DNA of 53,445 nucleotides, taken from positions 1-53,445 of the forward strand of contig JAZQOE010000154.1 in the NCBI GenBank assembly GCA_045627705.1, read 5' to 3'. Under the pieces are notes generated by a model. That model saw only the letters and a program-made list of their open reading frames with translations. It searched no databases and was not told where the DNA came from. A program made the translations under genes and the position numbers. Source of the DNA: JBMNHG01 sp045627705 (GTDB taxonomy: Bacteria; Verrucomicrobiota; Kiritimatiellia; RFP12; JBMNHG01). Of the stretch, positions 1 through 7,128 are shown in pieces. Within the stretch, counting starts at the first letter, position 1. Every line of letters begins with the position of its first letter.

Positions 1-130
1 GGCGACCGCGCGGCGCGCCGTGTCGATGCTCGTTTCAATTCACGCCCCTGCGTGAGGGGCGACCGGCGCGGCGCGTGGGACGAGGCCGCCTCGATCGCGT
101 TTCAATTCACGCCCCTGCGTGAGGGGCGAC
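1..130 (-). CRISPR. Type I-C CRISPR array, leader-proximal end (partial)
   Basis: Two identical 32-nt repeats are seen at 32-63 and 99-130. Each begins GTTTCAATTCACGCC on the plus strand and contains the inner palindrome CCCCTGCGTGAGGGG. On the minus strand the repeat starts GTCGCCCC and ends GAATTGAAAC, the usual type I-C form, so the array is transcribed leftwards like the cas genes. The spacer at 64-98 is 35 nt and would be the newest. The next spacer ends at 31. The first six bases of the window match a repeat tail, but that would make this spacer only 25 nt, so they may equally be spacer sequence. The array continues beyond the left edge. Both spacers are very GC-rich. Confidence 0.93.
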
Positions 131-323
131 CGCGAAAAAACTTTAAGTTATCGCGCTCCTTAACAATTTCCATGCCAATGAGGACAACATTATACCAAAA
201 ATCCTTCGATCTGGTCCCGGATAAGATTTCAAATATCAAAGATCAACGGCTCTAAATCCTTCGTTTTCCCGCGAACCTACCAGCGATGACATGTCAACTA
301 CAGGTTCGCGCACCCTTATTTCA
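131..323 (-). promoter_or_regulatory. CRISPR leader between cas2 and the array
   Basis: This 193-bp non-coding stretch separates the end of cas2 from the first repeat. It is clearly more AT-rich than the surrounding genes, with runs such as AAAAAACTTTAAGTTA next to the repeat. Its position directly upstream of the array on the transcribed strand is where a type I-C leader belongs; leaders carry the array promoter and guide spacer integration at the first repeat. I see no confident -35/-10 pair or IHF-like site. Confidence 0.75.
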
Positions 324-620
324 TCACAGAATCAAGTCATCGGTCATTGGATCAACCGTCGCCTTGGCGCCGAAGTGAACCACTTTTCCTTGATAGTTGT
401 TCCCGAGATTGTAGTATCGCAGGCTATCGGTTTCCGGTTCGCATATTGATTCCAGTCTGGCGCGCAAGGTTACCCATTGAACCCAGTCGACATGGCACTC
501 AAAGACGGAATTCTGCACTCGTATGCCCCAGTCTTCGCATACCTTGGCGATCCGCCGCAGCCGACGTCGACCTGCGACATTGACCGTACTCACATCATAG
601 CTCACCAGCATCAGCATCAT
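324..620 (-). CDS. cas2: Cas2, CRISPR adaptation protein
   Basis: The 98-residue protein has the normal Cas2 length. It begins MMLMLVSYDVST, where the Asp after the first beta strand is the conserved Cas2 acidic residue, and continues with the helix RRLRRIAKVCEDWG and the strand RVQNSVFECHVD typical of the ferredoxin-like fold. Cas2 dimers bridge two Cas1 dimers in the integrase that inserts new spacers. The gene starts 6 nt after the cas1 stop, with GAGGTGAA just upstream as ribosome binding site. It is the last protein gene of the operon and is followed by the leader and array. Confidence 0.95.
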   Translation of the reverse strand: MMLMLVSYDVSTVNVAGRRRLRRIAKVCEDWGIRVQNSVFECHVDWVQWVTLRARLESICEPETDSLRYYNLGNNYQGKVVHFGAKATVDPMTDDLIL

Positions 621-626
621 TTCACC

Positions 627-1652
627 TCACTTCATCAGAAACGGAGGATACGCGTCTATGTCGCCGCGCAAATGACGCGCCAAGAGAAGCGCCTGAGCAT
701 GCGGCAACAGCCCGACCGGCATCTTCTCTTTCAGAAACGGATGCTCGACCTGCTCCTGCTTTTTCTTCTGCCACGCCGCGAGCACCGTCTTGCGAGCATC
801 TTCGCTCATCTGTACTGCGCCCGATTCCGTCTGCTTAAAATCCCGACGCGATAGCTGCCGTAAGTTCACGAGAGAAAGCACCATCCTATCCGCAAGCGCT
901 GCACGGAATTCCTCCATCAAATCAAGCGCCAACGCAGGCCGTCCCGGACGAAGCTCGTGCAAAAATCCGATTTGCGGATCAAGCCCCACGCCCTCCAATG
1001 CTCCGCGGCATTCGTGCGCAAGAAGTGTGTACAAGTATGACAAAAGCGCATTCATCGGATCCATCGGCGGGCGACGATTGCGGGAAGCGATCGCAAAATC
1101 CTCGCGCTGCATGACCAACAGCTCATTGAAGCACCCGAAATAGGCTGCCGCCGCCTCGCCTTCCAAACCGCGAATGCGCGCCACATCCGGCAACGATTCC
1201 CGCACCCGCCGCAACACGTCCAGCTGAGCCGCCGCACCATTCGACAAAGCCTCCGTCTCTCCATGGTCGCGCATTCTGCGCATCAGCACCGACCGCGCAT
1301 TATAGAGTTTGCCGATTACGAAGCTCCGCGCAAGCTCGCCCTTCCGAGCCGCATCTTCATACGCCCTCACCTGTGCCAACCGCAGAAGAACATTCCCGGA
1401 AACCGGCCCCTCCACGCGCGCCAAAAACTTCCCGTGTTCGCTGAGCATCGAAACCGACACCCCTCGCTCGGCGCACAGATTGAGCAAATACGGACTGACC
1501 ATGACATTGCCGAAAGTCACGACACCCGACAAGGCATGAATCGGCAACCGCAACAACACCTGTTTTTCAAGCTCGACGACGACGGTCTCGCCTTCCTTTC
1601 TCAGGTAGGTGTTTTGGCGGGTTACGTAAAGCGTATTCAAGAGTTTCCTCAT
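627..1652 (-). CDS. cas1: Cas1 integrase, type I-C
   Basis: The start is set at MRKLLNTLYVTRQNTYLRKEG, the usual N terminus of I-C Cas1, rather than the upstream in-frame start ten codons earlier, giving 341 residues. Catalytic-region motifs are present: the segment RGLEGEAAAAYFG carries the first metal-binding Glu, and GFLHELRPGRPALALDLMEE carries the conserved His and the acidic residues of the helical domain. With Cas2 it forms the spacer integrase. Its ATG lies one base after the TGA of the HUH protein gene (TGA-T-ATG), so the two are very likely translationally coupled. cas2 follows after 6 nt. Confidence 0.96.
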   Translation of the reverse strand: MRKLLNTLYVTRQNTYLRKEGETVVVELEKQVLLRLPIHALSGVVTFGNVMVSPYLLNLCAERGVSVSMLSEHGKFLARVEGPVSGNVLLRLAQVRAYEDAARKGELARSFVIGKLYNARSVLMRRMRDHGETEALSNGAAAQLDVLRRVRESLPDVARIRGLEGEAAAAYFGCFNELLVMQREDFAIASRNRRPPMDPMNALLSYLYTLLAHECRGALEGVGLDPQIGFLHELRPGRPALALDLMEEFRAALADRMVLSLVNLRQLSRRDFKQTESGAVQMSEDARKTVLAAWQKKKQEQVEHPFLKEKMPVGLLPHAQALLLARHLRGDIDAYPPFLMK

Positions 1653-1653
1653 A

Positions 1654-2811
1654 TCACCACGTCGCACGCGCAACCGCCTCATCTACGCCCTCAAGCCGCG
1701 CTCCCGTATAATCGATCTCAACCGCCCCCTCGCCCGCAACGAGCTGCGCGATCCGATTGAGCACACACGCATCCATGCGGGTGATCGGCTTCTTCCCCGG
1801 AAGATACGGCCACGCGACCGGGGCAAGCATCAGCAGATTCCCTGCAGCGCATTGATCAAAGAGCTTGCCGCCCGGCTTATATAGCGGCGAAAAGCCCTTA
1901 TTGGCAAGGGTAATGACCTTCGCCCCCGCCTCGTACGCCCGCCGCGCGATCTCTTTTTCGCCATGGCTGATGCATGGGCTTACCAACACCGCGCCATGGG
2001 CTGCGGCCGCCAGCAGCGCCTCTGCCTTTTCCCGGAACTCAGCCGTCTCGACAGCCGGCGGCGCGTCTTTCAGCAACGAGCCGTCGCCCGCCTTGGCATA
2101 AGCGAAATACGCGCGCGAGCACTGAACCTGGAGCAGCTGCGGCGCGGCCAGAAGCGCCTGATTGTCGATCGCCGAAAAATACATTTCGATGTCTGCCACG
2201 GGGGATCTCCACTTCAAATCACGCAAAATGCGAAACAGTTCAGGATGCGCAAGTTTCTCGAACAACCGCCGCGGATTATCCCCCATATACGCAAGCCCCT
2301 GCGCTACCGCTTTCTCGTCAAAGAGAATCGTATCTACGAAGCCATCCGCAAACAGCCCCCGCCCTCTCACCGATTGCCCTCCGGCATCGATGCCGGAGCA
2401 CGCACCCATCTCCCTGGCGATCTTCGTCGCGCCGATCTTGAAGCCGCGCAACTGCTCGCCCAGCGGCTTCGCCATTCGCCGCTTCACGCGCAACACACCA
2501 TGAAGATGCTCAGGCATGATCTGAACCCCCAGCACCTCGATTTCCGGCGCAAACTCCGAGATGCGCTTGAAATGCCGCTCGATTGCCCGCCCCAATTCGC
2601 TCAAGAGAATTTCCGGGCGATCGACGGCTAGCCTTCCGAACAACGGCTTTGACCGATCATTGAGCACCAAGGTGATCAAATAGATGCCAGTGCCGAAATA
2701 ATCCCAATTGCGACAACGCCTACCCATGTGATGGATGGTATCGCGCATCCAGGCGCCGGTATCGGGATCGATATGCCACCCAGGCGGCGGGCTTGCAATC
2801 TCGCTTTCCAT
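1654..2811 (-). CDS. HUH (REP/IS200-type) nuclease-like protein embedded in cas operon
   Basis: The 385-residue protein starts at MESEIASPPPGW. AGGAG lies 11 nt upstream and overlaps the cas4 stop region; a longer in-frame start would overlap cas4. Residues about 37-185 look like a Y1/REP-associated transposase (TnpA-REP/RAYT) domain. The HUH metal-binding motif is MPEHLHGVL (His102, His104), and a later segment AYMGDNPRR resembles the family's YI..NP motif. The segment where RAYT proteins often carry the catalytic Tyr reads GFVDTIL without one; Tyr175 is the nearest candidate. Residues about 260-340 form a second domain (VLVSPCISHGEKEIARRAYE, then a Gly/Pro-rich loop) with a Rossmann-like pattern faintly recalling DprA/SLOG proteins. 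It lies 7 nt after cas4 and 1 nt before cas1, so it behaves as an operon member. Its function is unknown; a role in spacer acquisition is an inference. Confidence 0.8.
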   Translation of the reverse strand: MESEIASPPPGWHIDPDTGAWMRDTIHHMGRRCRNWDYFGTGIYLITLVLNDRSKPLFGRLAVDRPEILLSELGRAIERHFKRISEFAPEIEVLGVQIMPEHLHGVLRVKRRMAKPLGEQLRGFKIGATKIAREMGACSGIDAGGQSVRGRGLFADGFVDTILFDEKAVAQGLAYMGDNPRRLFEKLAHPELFRILRDLKWRSPVADIEMYFSAIDNQALLAAPQLLQVQCSRAYFAYAKAGDGSLLKDAPPAVETAEFREKAEALLAAAAHGAVLVSPCISHGEKEIARRAYEAGAKVITLANKGFSPLYKPGGKLFDQCAAGNLLMLAPVAWPYLPGKKPITRMDACVLNRIAQLVAGEGAVEIDYTGARLEGVDEAVARATW

Positions 2812-2818
2812 ATCGGGC

Positions 2819-3499
2819 TTAGCTCCTGACGATCTTATCGACTTCCTTCTCGATCCAATCTCGCGCCGAAAGCTTGCGCTCAAAGCACAGCTCTTTCAAT
2901 GAACAGGCATCGCAACATTTGGTGATCACAGGCGGGGGCGTAACACCAGAGGCGATCAGCTCATGGGCTTCGCGCGCCACCGATTCCGTAAGCGCCCTAA
3001 GCTCTTCGTCGAAGGCGATGACGGTACGCCGGCGCGGCTCGCCATAGAAAAGCGCGCCTTCCGGAATCGCCACACCGAGCATTTCCTCCAGACAAATCGC
3101 CTGCGCACAAAGCTGCACTTCGTCCGCCCGGTGCGCCTTCGGCTTGCCGCGCTTGTATTCGACGGGATACGGCTTCCACAGCCCCGCGCGCTTCGAGAGC
3201 GGCGCGGCAACGCGACGCCCTTCCGGATCGCAAGCCGATTCTACCCGGTGGAATTCGACCATATCGGCCACGCCCATCACGCCCAAGCGATGCGAAATGA
3301 GCCGAAGCGACGTCGCGACATGAACGTCGCGGCGCGTCTCGGCACACCCGCTGTCGACCCGCTCGTGCATGTTTCGCCCGGTCGCCGTGAGGTAATTTTC
3401 CGCCCATACGCCCTCAAGATGAATAAGCGCGCATTGACGTCGGCAGAACAGACAATGCTGCAATGCCGAAATCATCACCAGCTCGTCATCGGAATACAT
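2819..3499 (-). CDS. cas4: Cas4 nuclease, type I-C
   Basis: The start is set at MYSDDELVMISALQHCLFC, which matches the family N terminus. An in-frame GTG seven codons upstream is possible. Visible motifs are the N-terminal Cys of the Fe-S cluster (HCLFCRRQC), GVADMVEF with the RecB-type Asp, PVEYKRGK with the Glu-x-Lys pair, EVQLCAQAICLEEM in the QxxxY position, and the C-terminal cluster CCDACSLKELC. Cas4 trims prespacers and helps fix PAM-dependent orientation together with Cas1-Cas2. It heads the adaptation half of the operon. The 132-nt gap from cas7 contains a short GTCGGC/GCCGAC hairpin but no clear terminator. Confidence 0.92.
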   Translation of the reverse strand: MYSDDELVMISALQHCLFCRRQCALIHLEGVWAENYLTATGRNMHERVDSGCAETRRDVHVATSLRLISHRLGVMGVADMVEFHRVESACDPEGRRVAAPLSKRAGLWKPYPVEYKRGKPKAHRADEVQLCAQAICLEEMLGVAIPEGALFYGEPRRRTVIAFDEELRALTESVAREAHELIASGVTPPPVITKCCDACSLKELCFERKLSARDWIEKEVDKIVRS

Positions 3500-3631
3500 A
3501 GTGAGCGTCCATCGCGACACCCGACTCTCAGTTTTAGTTAAAAGTGAGAATGGGATAAATCTGTAATCTGCAAGGTCGGCCCCGCCGACGCCGCATCAGG
3601 CGGTATCGACGGAACAAGACCAGATAGCCAA

Positions 3632-4483
3632 TTACATTTCAATGACCTCGACACCGGCAGGGATTGCCGCCTTGTCGATCGTCACCTCATAATCGGCAAA
3701 CGAACGCGGATAAACCACATCCGGCTTTTTGCAGACCTTCACGGCGTCAAACAACGAACTCGCGGACGCGGAACCAAGCTTCGACGAATGCTTGAAAACG
3801 ATCAATTTCTGCGTGGACATCAAGCCGCGCGTCGCCGAGCGATCAAGATCGAACATCTGCTTGAGCGCCTGCCAGAACAGCTCAAGATCCTTATCACCGA
3901 AACCGGTCTGATCGGCAAAGAAGGGATTGACGAATCCGTTCTCGCGATACAAGCCGTAGGGAATGGTGAACTTACGGCCCATCGTCCGATTGTCACCGCC
4001 CTGATCCTTCGCCTCCTTTTCTGTCGCGACTGCCATACGCGTAATGGCGTGTTCACTGGACAGAATGGGATCAACGGAACGGGCGAATGTCATCTGCACC
4101 GGTCCGCGAACCTGTCCGCAATTATACTCCTTCAGGCTCATCACCGCGCCGAAGGTGCGTACGTCAAAGAAGTTCTGACACATCCAGGTCTTCGCCTTCG
4201 CCGCATTGTCAGCCTTGTTCTCCAGCTTCAACGCCTCGTAGGCCTTCTTCTGCTGATTAGTGAGAACGGCTTTTTCCGTGACATAAATGTCGAATTCAGG
4301 TTCACCCGCTTTCGCAGCCTGCACGAAATTCCGGACCTTCCGTTTAAGGCAAACGTCCGTGACGAGACCGTGATTGGTCTCCGGGTCCACACGCGGCAGA
4401 TTGCCCGCATCAGGATCACCATTCGGATTCCCGTCCTTCACGTCAAAGAGAAGAACGAACTCATAACGATTTTCAATAGCCAT
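3632..4483 (-). CDS. cas7: Cas7 (Csd2) backbone subunit of type I-C Cascade
   Basis: The protein starts at MAIENRYEFVLLFDVKDG, with AAGGA eight bases upstream; earlier in-frame Mets have poor spacing. The segment FDVKDGNPNGDPDAGNLPR is the signature of the Csd2/Csh2 family, followed by the RAMP-fold region and a thumb-like loop. At 283 residues the length is normal for I-C. Several Cas7 copies coat the crRNA spacer in the surveillance complex. It follows cas8c by 32 nt and precedes cas4, the canonical I-C order. Confidence 0.95.
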   Translation of the reverse strand: MAIENRYEFVLLFDVKDGNPNGDPDAGNLPRVDPETNHGLVTDVCLKRKVRNFVQAAKAGEPEFDIYVTEKAVLTNQQKKAYEALKLENKADNAAKAKTWMCQNFFDVRTFGAVMSLKEYNCGQVRGPVQMTFARSVDPILSSEHAITRMAVATEKEAKDQGGDNRTMGRKFTIPYGLYRENGFVNPFFADQTGFGDKDLELFWQALKQMFDLDRSATRGLMSTQKLIVFKHSSKLGSASASSLFDAVKVCKKPDVVYPRSFADYEVTIDKAAIPAGVEVIEM

Positions 4484-4515
4484 TTTCATTTTCCTTTCGT
4501 TGTTATCCAATGAAA

Positions 4516-6378
4516 TCACTTCGCTTCGGACTCTGCTTCAACGTCATCCTTCTTGGTGAAGAAAGCGCGCATCTGCTGATAGTAGCCGAGCGCGAACGAA
4601 CCGCGTTCCTCGAGTGTCAGATTGGACGGAAAGCCCTTGACGGAATCGATGTCATCAAGTATCTCGCCAACAAGTTTCTCTCGAATGACCGCAAGCCCCT
4701 TCCACTCCCCTTCGAGCTTCTTGATCCACTTCTTGAAGAGATCAAGAATTGTCGGGAAGACGATTCTCGGTGTCGCCGACGCCGACGAATAGAATTTATC
4801 ACCGACGCCCGCGTTCACGCCGCCGGATGCCTCTTCCTGCGTCTTCTCAAGGGTCGCGAAAAGGCGGCCGAGAAGATATGCCGGATCCTTGTTTTCCGTG
4901 TTTAGACTCATCGTGAGTTCTCCTTTGTGTTGGTTGCGAATTAGAAATGCCTTGATGACAGATGCCTGAGCATAAGTTACCTTGGTGCCGACTCGGTACT
5001 TGCCTTTGTCGTCCGTATGACTTACATTCACGCGATTGAGAACGAGCTGAAAGACCGAAGTCGGATAGGGAGTCCCTTCGATCACGCTACGCAGCAGCGC
5101 TCCCGAAAGATGCGGCGGAATGTTCTTCGCCTCACGCGCGGTTTCAAGCAGAATCTGGCGCAGCGTAAGTCGATCCGGGTTTGAAGAAAATGTCTTTTCG
5201 ATACGCAAGGCATCATGATGCGCGCGAAGTTTCTCGACTAGATCCCCAAGTGTACTCACATGCCAGAAACGGATGACTATGCGGGCCGAATTGGGCTCGA
5301 TTCCGAGCATGAAGAACGGCGTATTCAGCTCTCGGACAAGCCCAGTGGCCTCGGGATCGTCAATTTTCCTGACGACATTCCAAAACGCCTTCATCCGCTG
5401 CAACTGAACAAGATCCATGCCTTCGTCTGAAGCCGGAGATTCGCCGATAATCCATGCAAGCACGTTCTCCGAATCTGTCTTCTTCTCGGTCCAGAACACC
5501 ACCGTCGTCTCGGCGAGCTTGATATGGTACTTCGGATTGGCGATCAGCTGATTCAGGGCATTGCATGATTTGAAACCGGCGACGATCGAAATCGGGGAAT
5601 TGAGCGTTTGCTCCTTTCCATACGACTCATAGGCGGCGGCATTGAAAGACGAAATGGCCCCGCCGCCGACAGAGGTTCCGGCAAGCTTGATCTTTGTTTC
5701 AATCGTCTGCGCGAGAGGGACATCATTATCTCCAGTCACGAGACAGTCTCCATGCGGAGCTTCGGAAAACTCTTCCGCAAATTCACGATCCCATGCGGCG
5801 AGAACATCGGGCGAATCGAAAACATACTTCGTTTCACCTTCAATACGAAACAGTCCGAAATTATCGGCGTATTGCTCAAGTTTTTGCCGTATGTCTTCAG
5901 GGATGGAATCAGGATTCCAATTTTCAAGAAACGCGCAAACAGCATCAAGCCCGGCGTTCTGAAGGGCATGCTTGGCGCGGAAGCGCTTGTGGTAGTCGCG
6001 ATAGGCGGGAAACAAAACCTCACGTGCCTTCGTCTTGTCCTTATCTTTCTTTTTCGACTTGTCTGTATAATAACCGAACATATAGGCGGAAGTGTCCCAC
6101 AGAAAACGCGGTGTAGCTGCGGAACCAGACGGGTGCGCCGATCCTGGCACAATGACTTCACGAGCAACCTGAACAATCTTCTCCTTACCGCCCTTCTTCT
6201 GCGGCGGTATAGTCTTGGTCACCTTCGCATCTTGGACATCTACGAGATTCCCCATCCTGTCCAGCACAACCTCAAAGGAAATATTCTGTTTGCTTCGACC
6301 TAATGTCGGCAAGGTGTCCTTGAACTCCTCGTCAAGTGCCATGCGGTCGTACAGCTTCACCAATTCGGAGAGAATCAT
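4516..6378 (-). CDS. cas8c: Cas8c (Csd1) large subunit of type I-C Cascade
   Basis: The 620-residue protein starts MILSELVKLYDRMALDEE and matches the Csd1 family in N terminus, length and position. It contains LYSSF-like segments typical of the family, such as AGTSVGGGAISSFNAAAYES, and a C-terminal helical region. In I-C complexes Cas8c recognises the PAM and opens the target, and the 3' part of the gene commonly also yields a small Cas11-like subunit from an internal start. An internal start is plausible here (several in-frame Mets in the last third) but cannot be assigned by eye. Its ATG overlaps the cas5c stop by four bases (ATGA), with the strong site AGGAGG upstream. Confidence 0.94.
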   Translation of the reverse strand: MILSELVKLYDRMALDEEFKDTLPTLGRSKQNISFEVVLDRMGNLVDVQDAKVTKTIPPQKKGGKEKIVQVAREVIVPGSAHPSGSAATPRFLWDTSAYMFGYYTDKSKKKDKDKTKAREVLFPAYRDYHKRFRAKHALQNAGLDAVCAFLENWNPDSIPEDIRQKLEQYADNFGLFRIEGETKYVFDSPDVLAAWDREFAEEFSEAPHGDCLVTGDNDVPLAQTIETKIKLAGTSVGGGAISSFNAAAYESYGKEQTLNSPISIVAGFKSCNALNQLIANPKYHIKLAETTVVFWTEKKTDSENVLAWIIGESPASDEGMDLVQLQRMKAFWNVVRKIDDPEATGLVRELNTPFFMLGIEPNSARIVIRFWHVSTLGDLVEKLRAHHDALRIEKTFSSNPDRLTLRQILLETAREAKNIPPHLSGALLRSVIEGTPYPTSVFQLVLNRVNVSHTDDKGKYRVGTKVTYAQASVIKAFLIRNQHKGELTMSLNTENKDPAYLLGRLFATLEKTQEEASGGVNAGVGDKFYSSASATPRIVFPTILDLFKKWIKKLEGEWKGLAVIREKLVGEILDDIDSVKGFPSNLTLEERGSFALGYYQQMRAFFTKKDDVEAESEAK

Positions 6379-7112
6379 CCCAGCACCTCCTTTCCTTTGA
6401 GAGCGGGGATTTCAATGACGCCATCCTTCATCATGGCTCGGAAGAAACGCGGTTCCGCAGTCAGCTTCCGCCCGGCATGCGACTCGATGATCGCCCCCTT
6501 CTTGTCTTCGCGGTAAATGAAATCGTGGAACATAAAGCCGAAGTCCTTGTCGCGAATGTCCAGCTGATCATCCGGAATCGGCTCGTCCTCCTTCAGCAAT
6601 CTGAACGAAACGGGGAATTCACGGCATCCGAAATAAGGCTGACGGAAACACTGCCCCGCCTCAGCGCGACGATTGAACATCGAAATGTGCTTCGCCTCGC
6701 AAGTAGCCAGATCGACTTTCTCGCCGTTCTTCTCAAGTGTTGGCGAAACCACGTTAAAATGAGCCTCGATGACATAGCCCACGTCCTTGAGCAGAAGTGA
6801 CGCACGTTGCTGCCGCTCGTCCTCCACCGACAGTACGATTGGATCGACCGGTTGCCCGGCGATCGCTTCGCGTGACGGAGCTACGGCGACCGCGCCCACT
6901 TCGTTCCGACGAACCGACGTAAAGCGGATGGGCTTCAGCACGTGAATGCGATCGATCACCCACTCGATCTCCGGCTTCCAATAGATTGACGATATGATCG
7001 CGCGCGCAGCCGAAGGCGTCATCACGTCATACGTCACGCGCTCCGCCTTCATCTCTGGTCGCGTGAACAGCGCGTAATCGCCCCACACATGCAATCGAAT
7101 TCCTTTTGCCAT
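6375..7112 (-). CDS. cas5: Cas5c, crRNA-processing endoribonuclease of type I-C
   Basis: The 245-residue protein begins MAKGIRLHVWGDYALFTRPEM and continues with ERVTYDVMTPSAARAIISSIYWKP, the classic Cas5d/I-C motif. In I-C systems, which lack Cas6, Cas5 cuts the pre-crRNA and stays on the 5' handle. It is preceded by AAAGGAG and lies 16 nt downstream of cas3; its stop overlaps the cas8c start. The family is certain from the N terminus and context; I have not mapped the catalytic Tyr/Lys/His residues exactly. Confidence 0.95.
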   Translation of the reverse strand: MAKGIRLHVWGDYALFTRPEMKAERVTYDVMTPSAARAIISSIYWKPEIEWVIDRIHVLKPIRFTSVRRNEVGAVAVAPSREAIAGQPVDPIVLSVEDERQQRASLLLKDVGYVIEAHFNVVSPTLEKNGEKVDLATCEAKHISMFNRRAEAGQCFRQPYFGCREFPVSFRLLKEDEPIPDDQLDIRDKDFGFMFHDFIYREDKKGAIIESHAGRKLTAEPRFFRAMMKDGVIEIPALKGKEVLG

Positions 7113-7128
7113 TTACTTCTCCTTTCGT

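Noticed and set aside
1..6. The tail of a third CRISPR repeat
   Set aside because: The six bases match a repeat end but would leave a 25-nt spacer next to one of 35 nt; they may be spacer sequence.
3500..3631. A terminator or second promoter between cas7 and cas4
   Set aside because: There is a six-base GTCGGC/GCCGAC hairpin but no T tract, and the best promoter-like hexamers are weak; I cannot support either.
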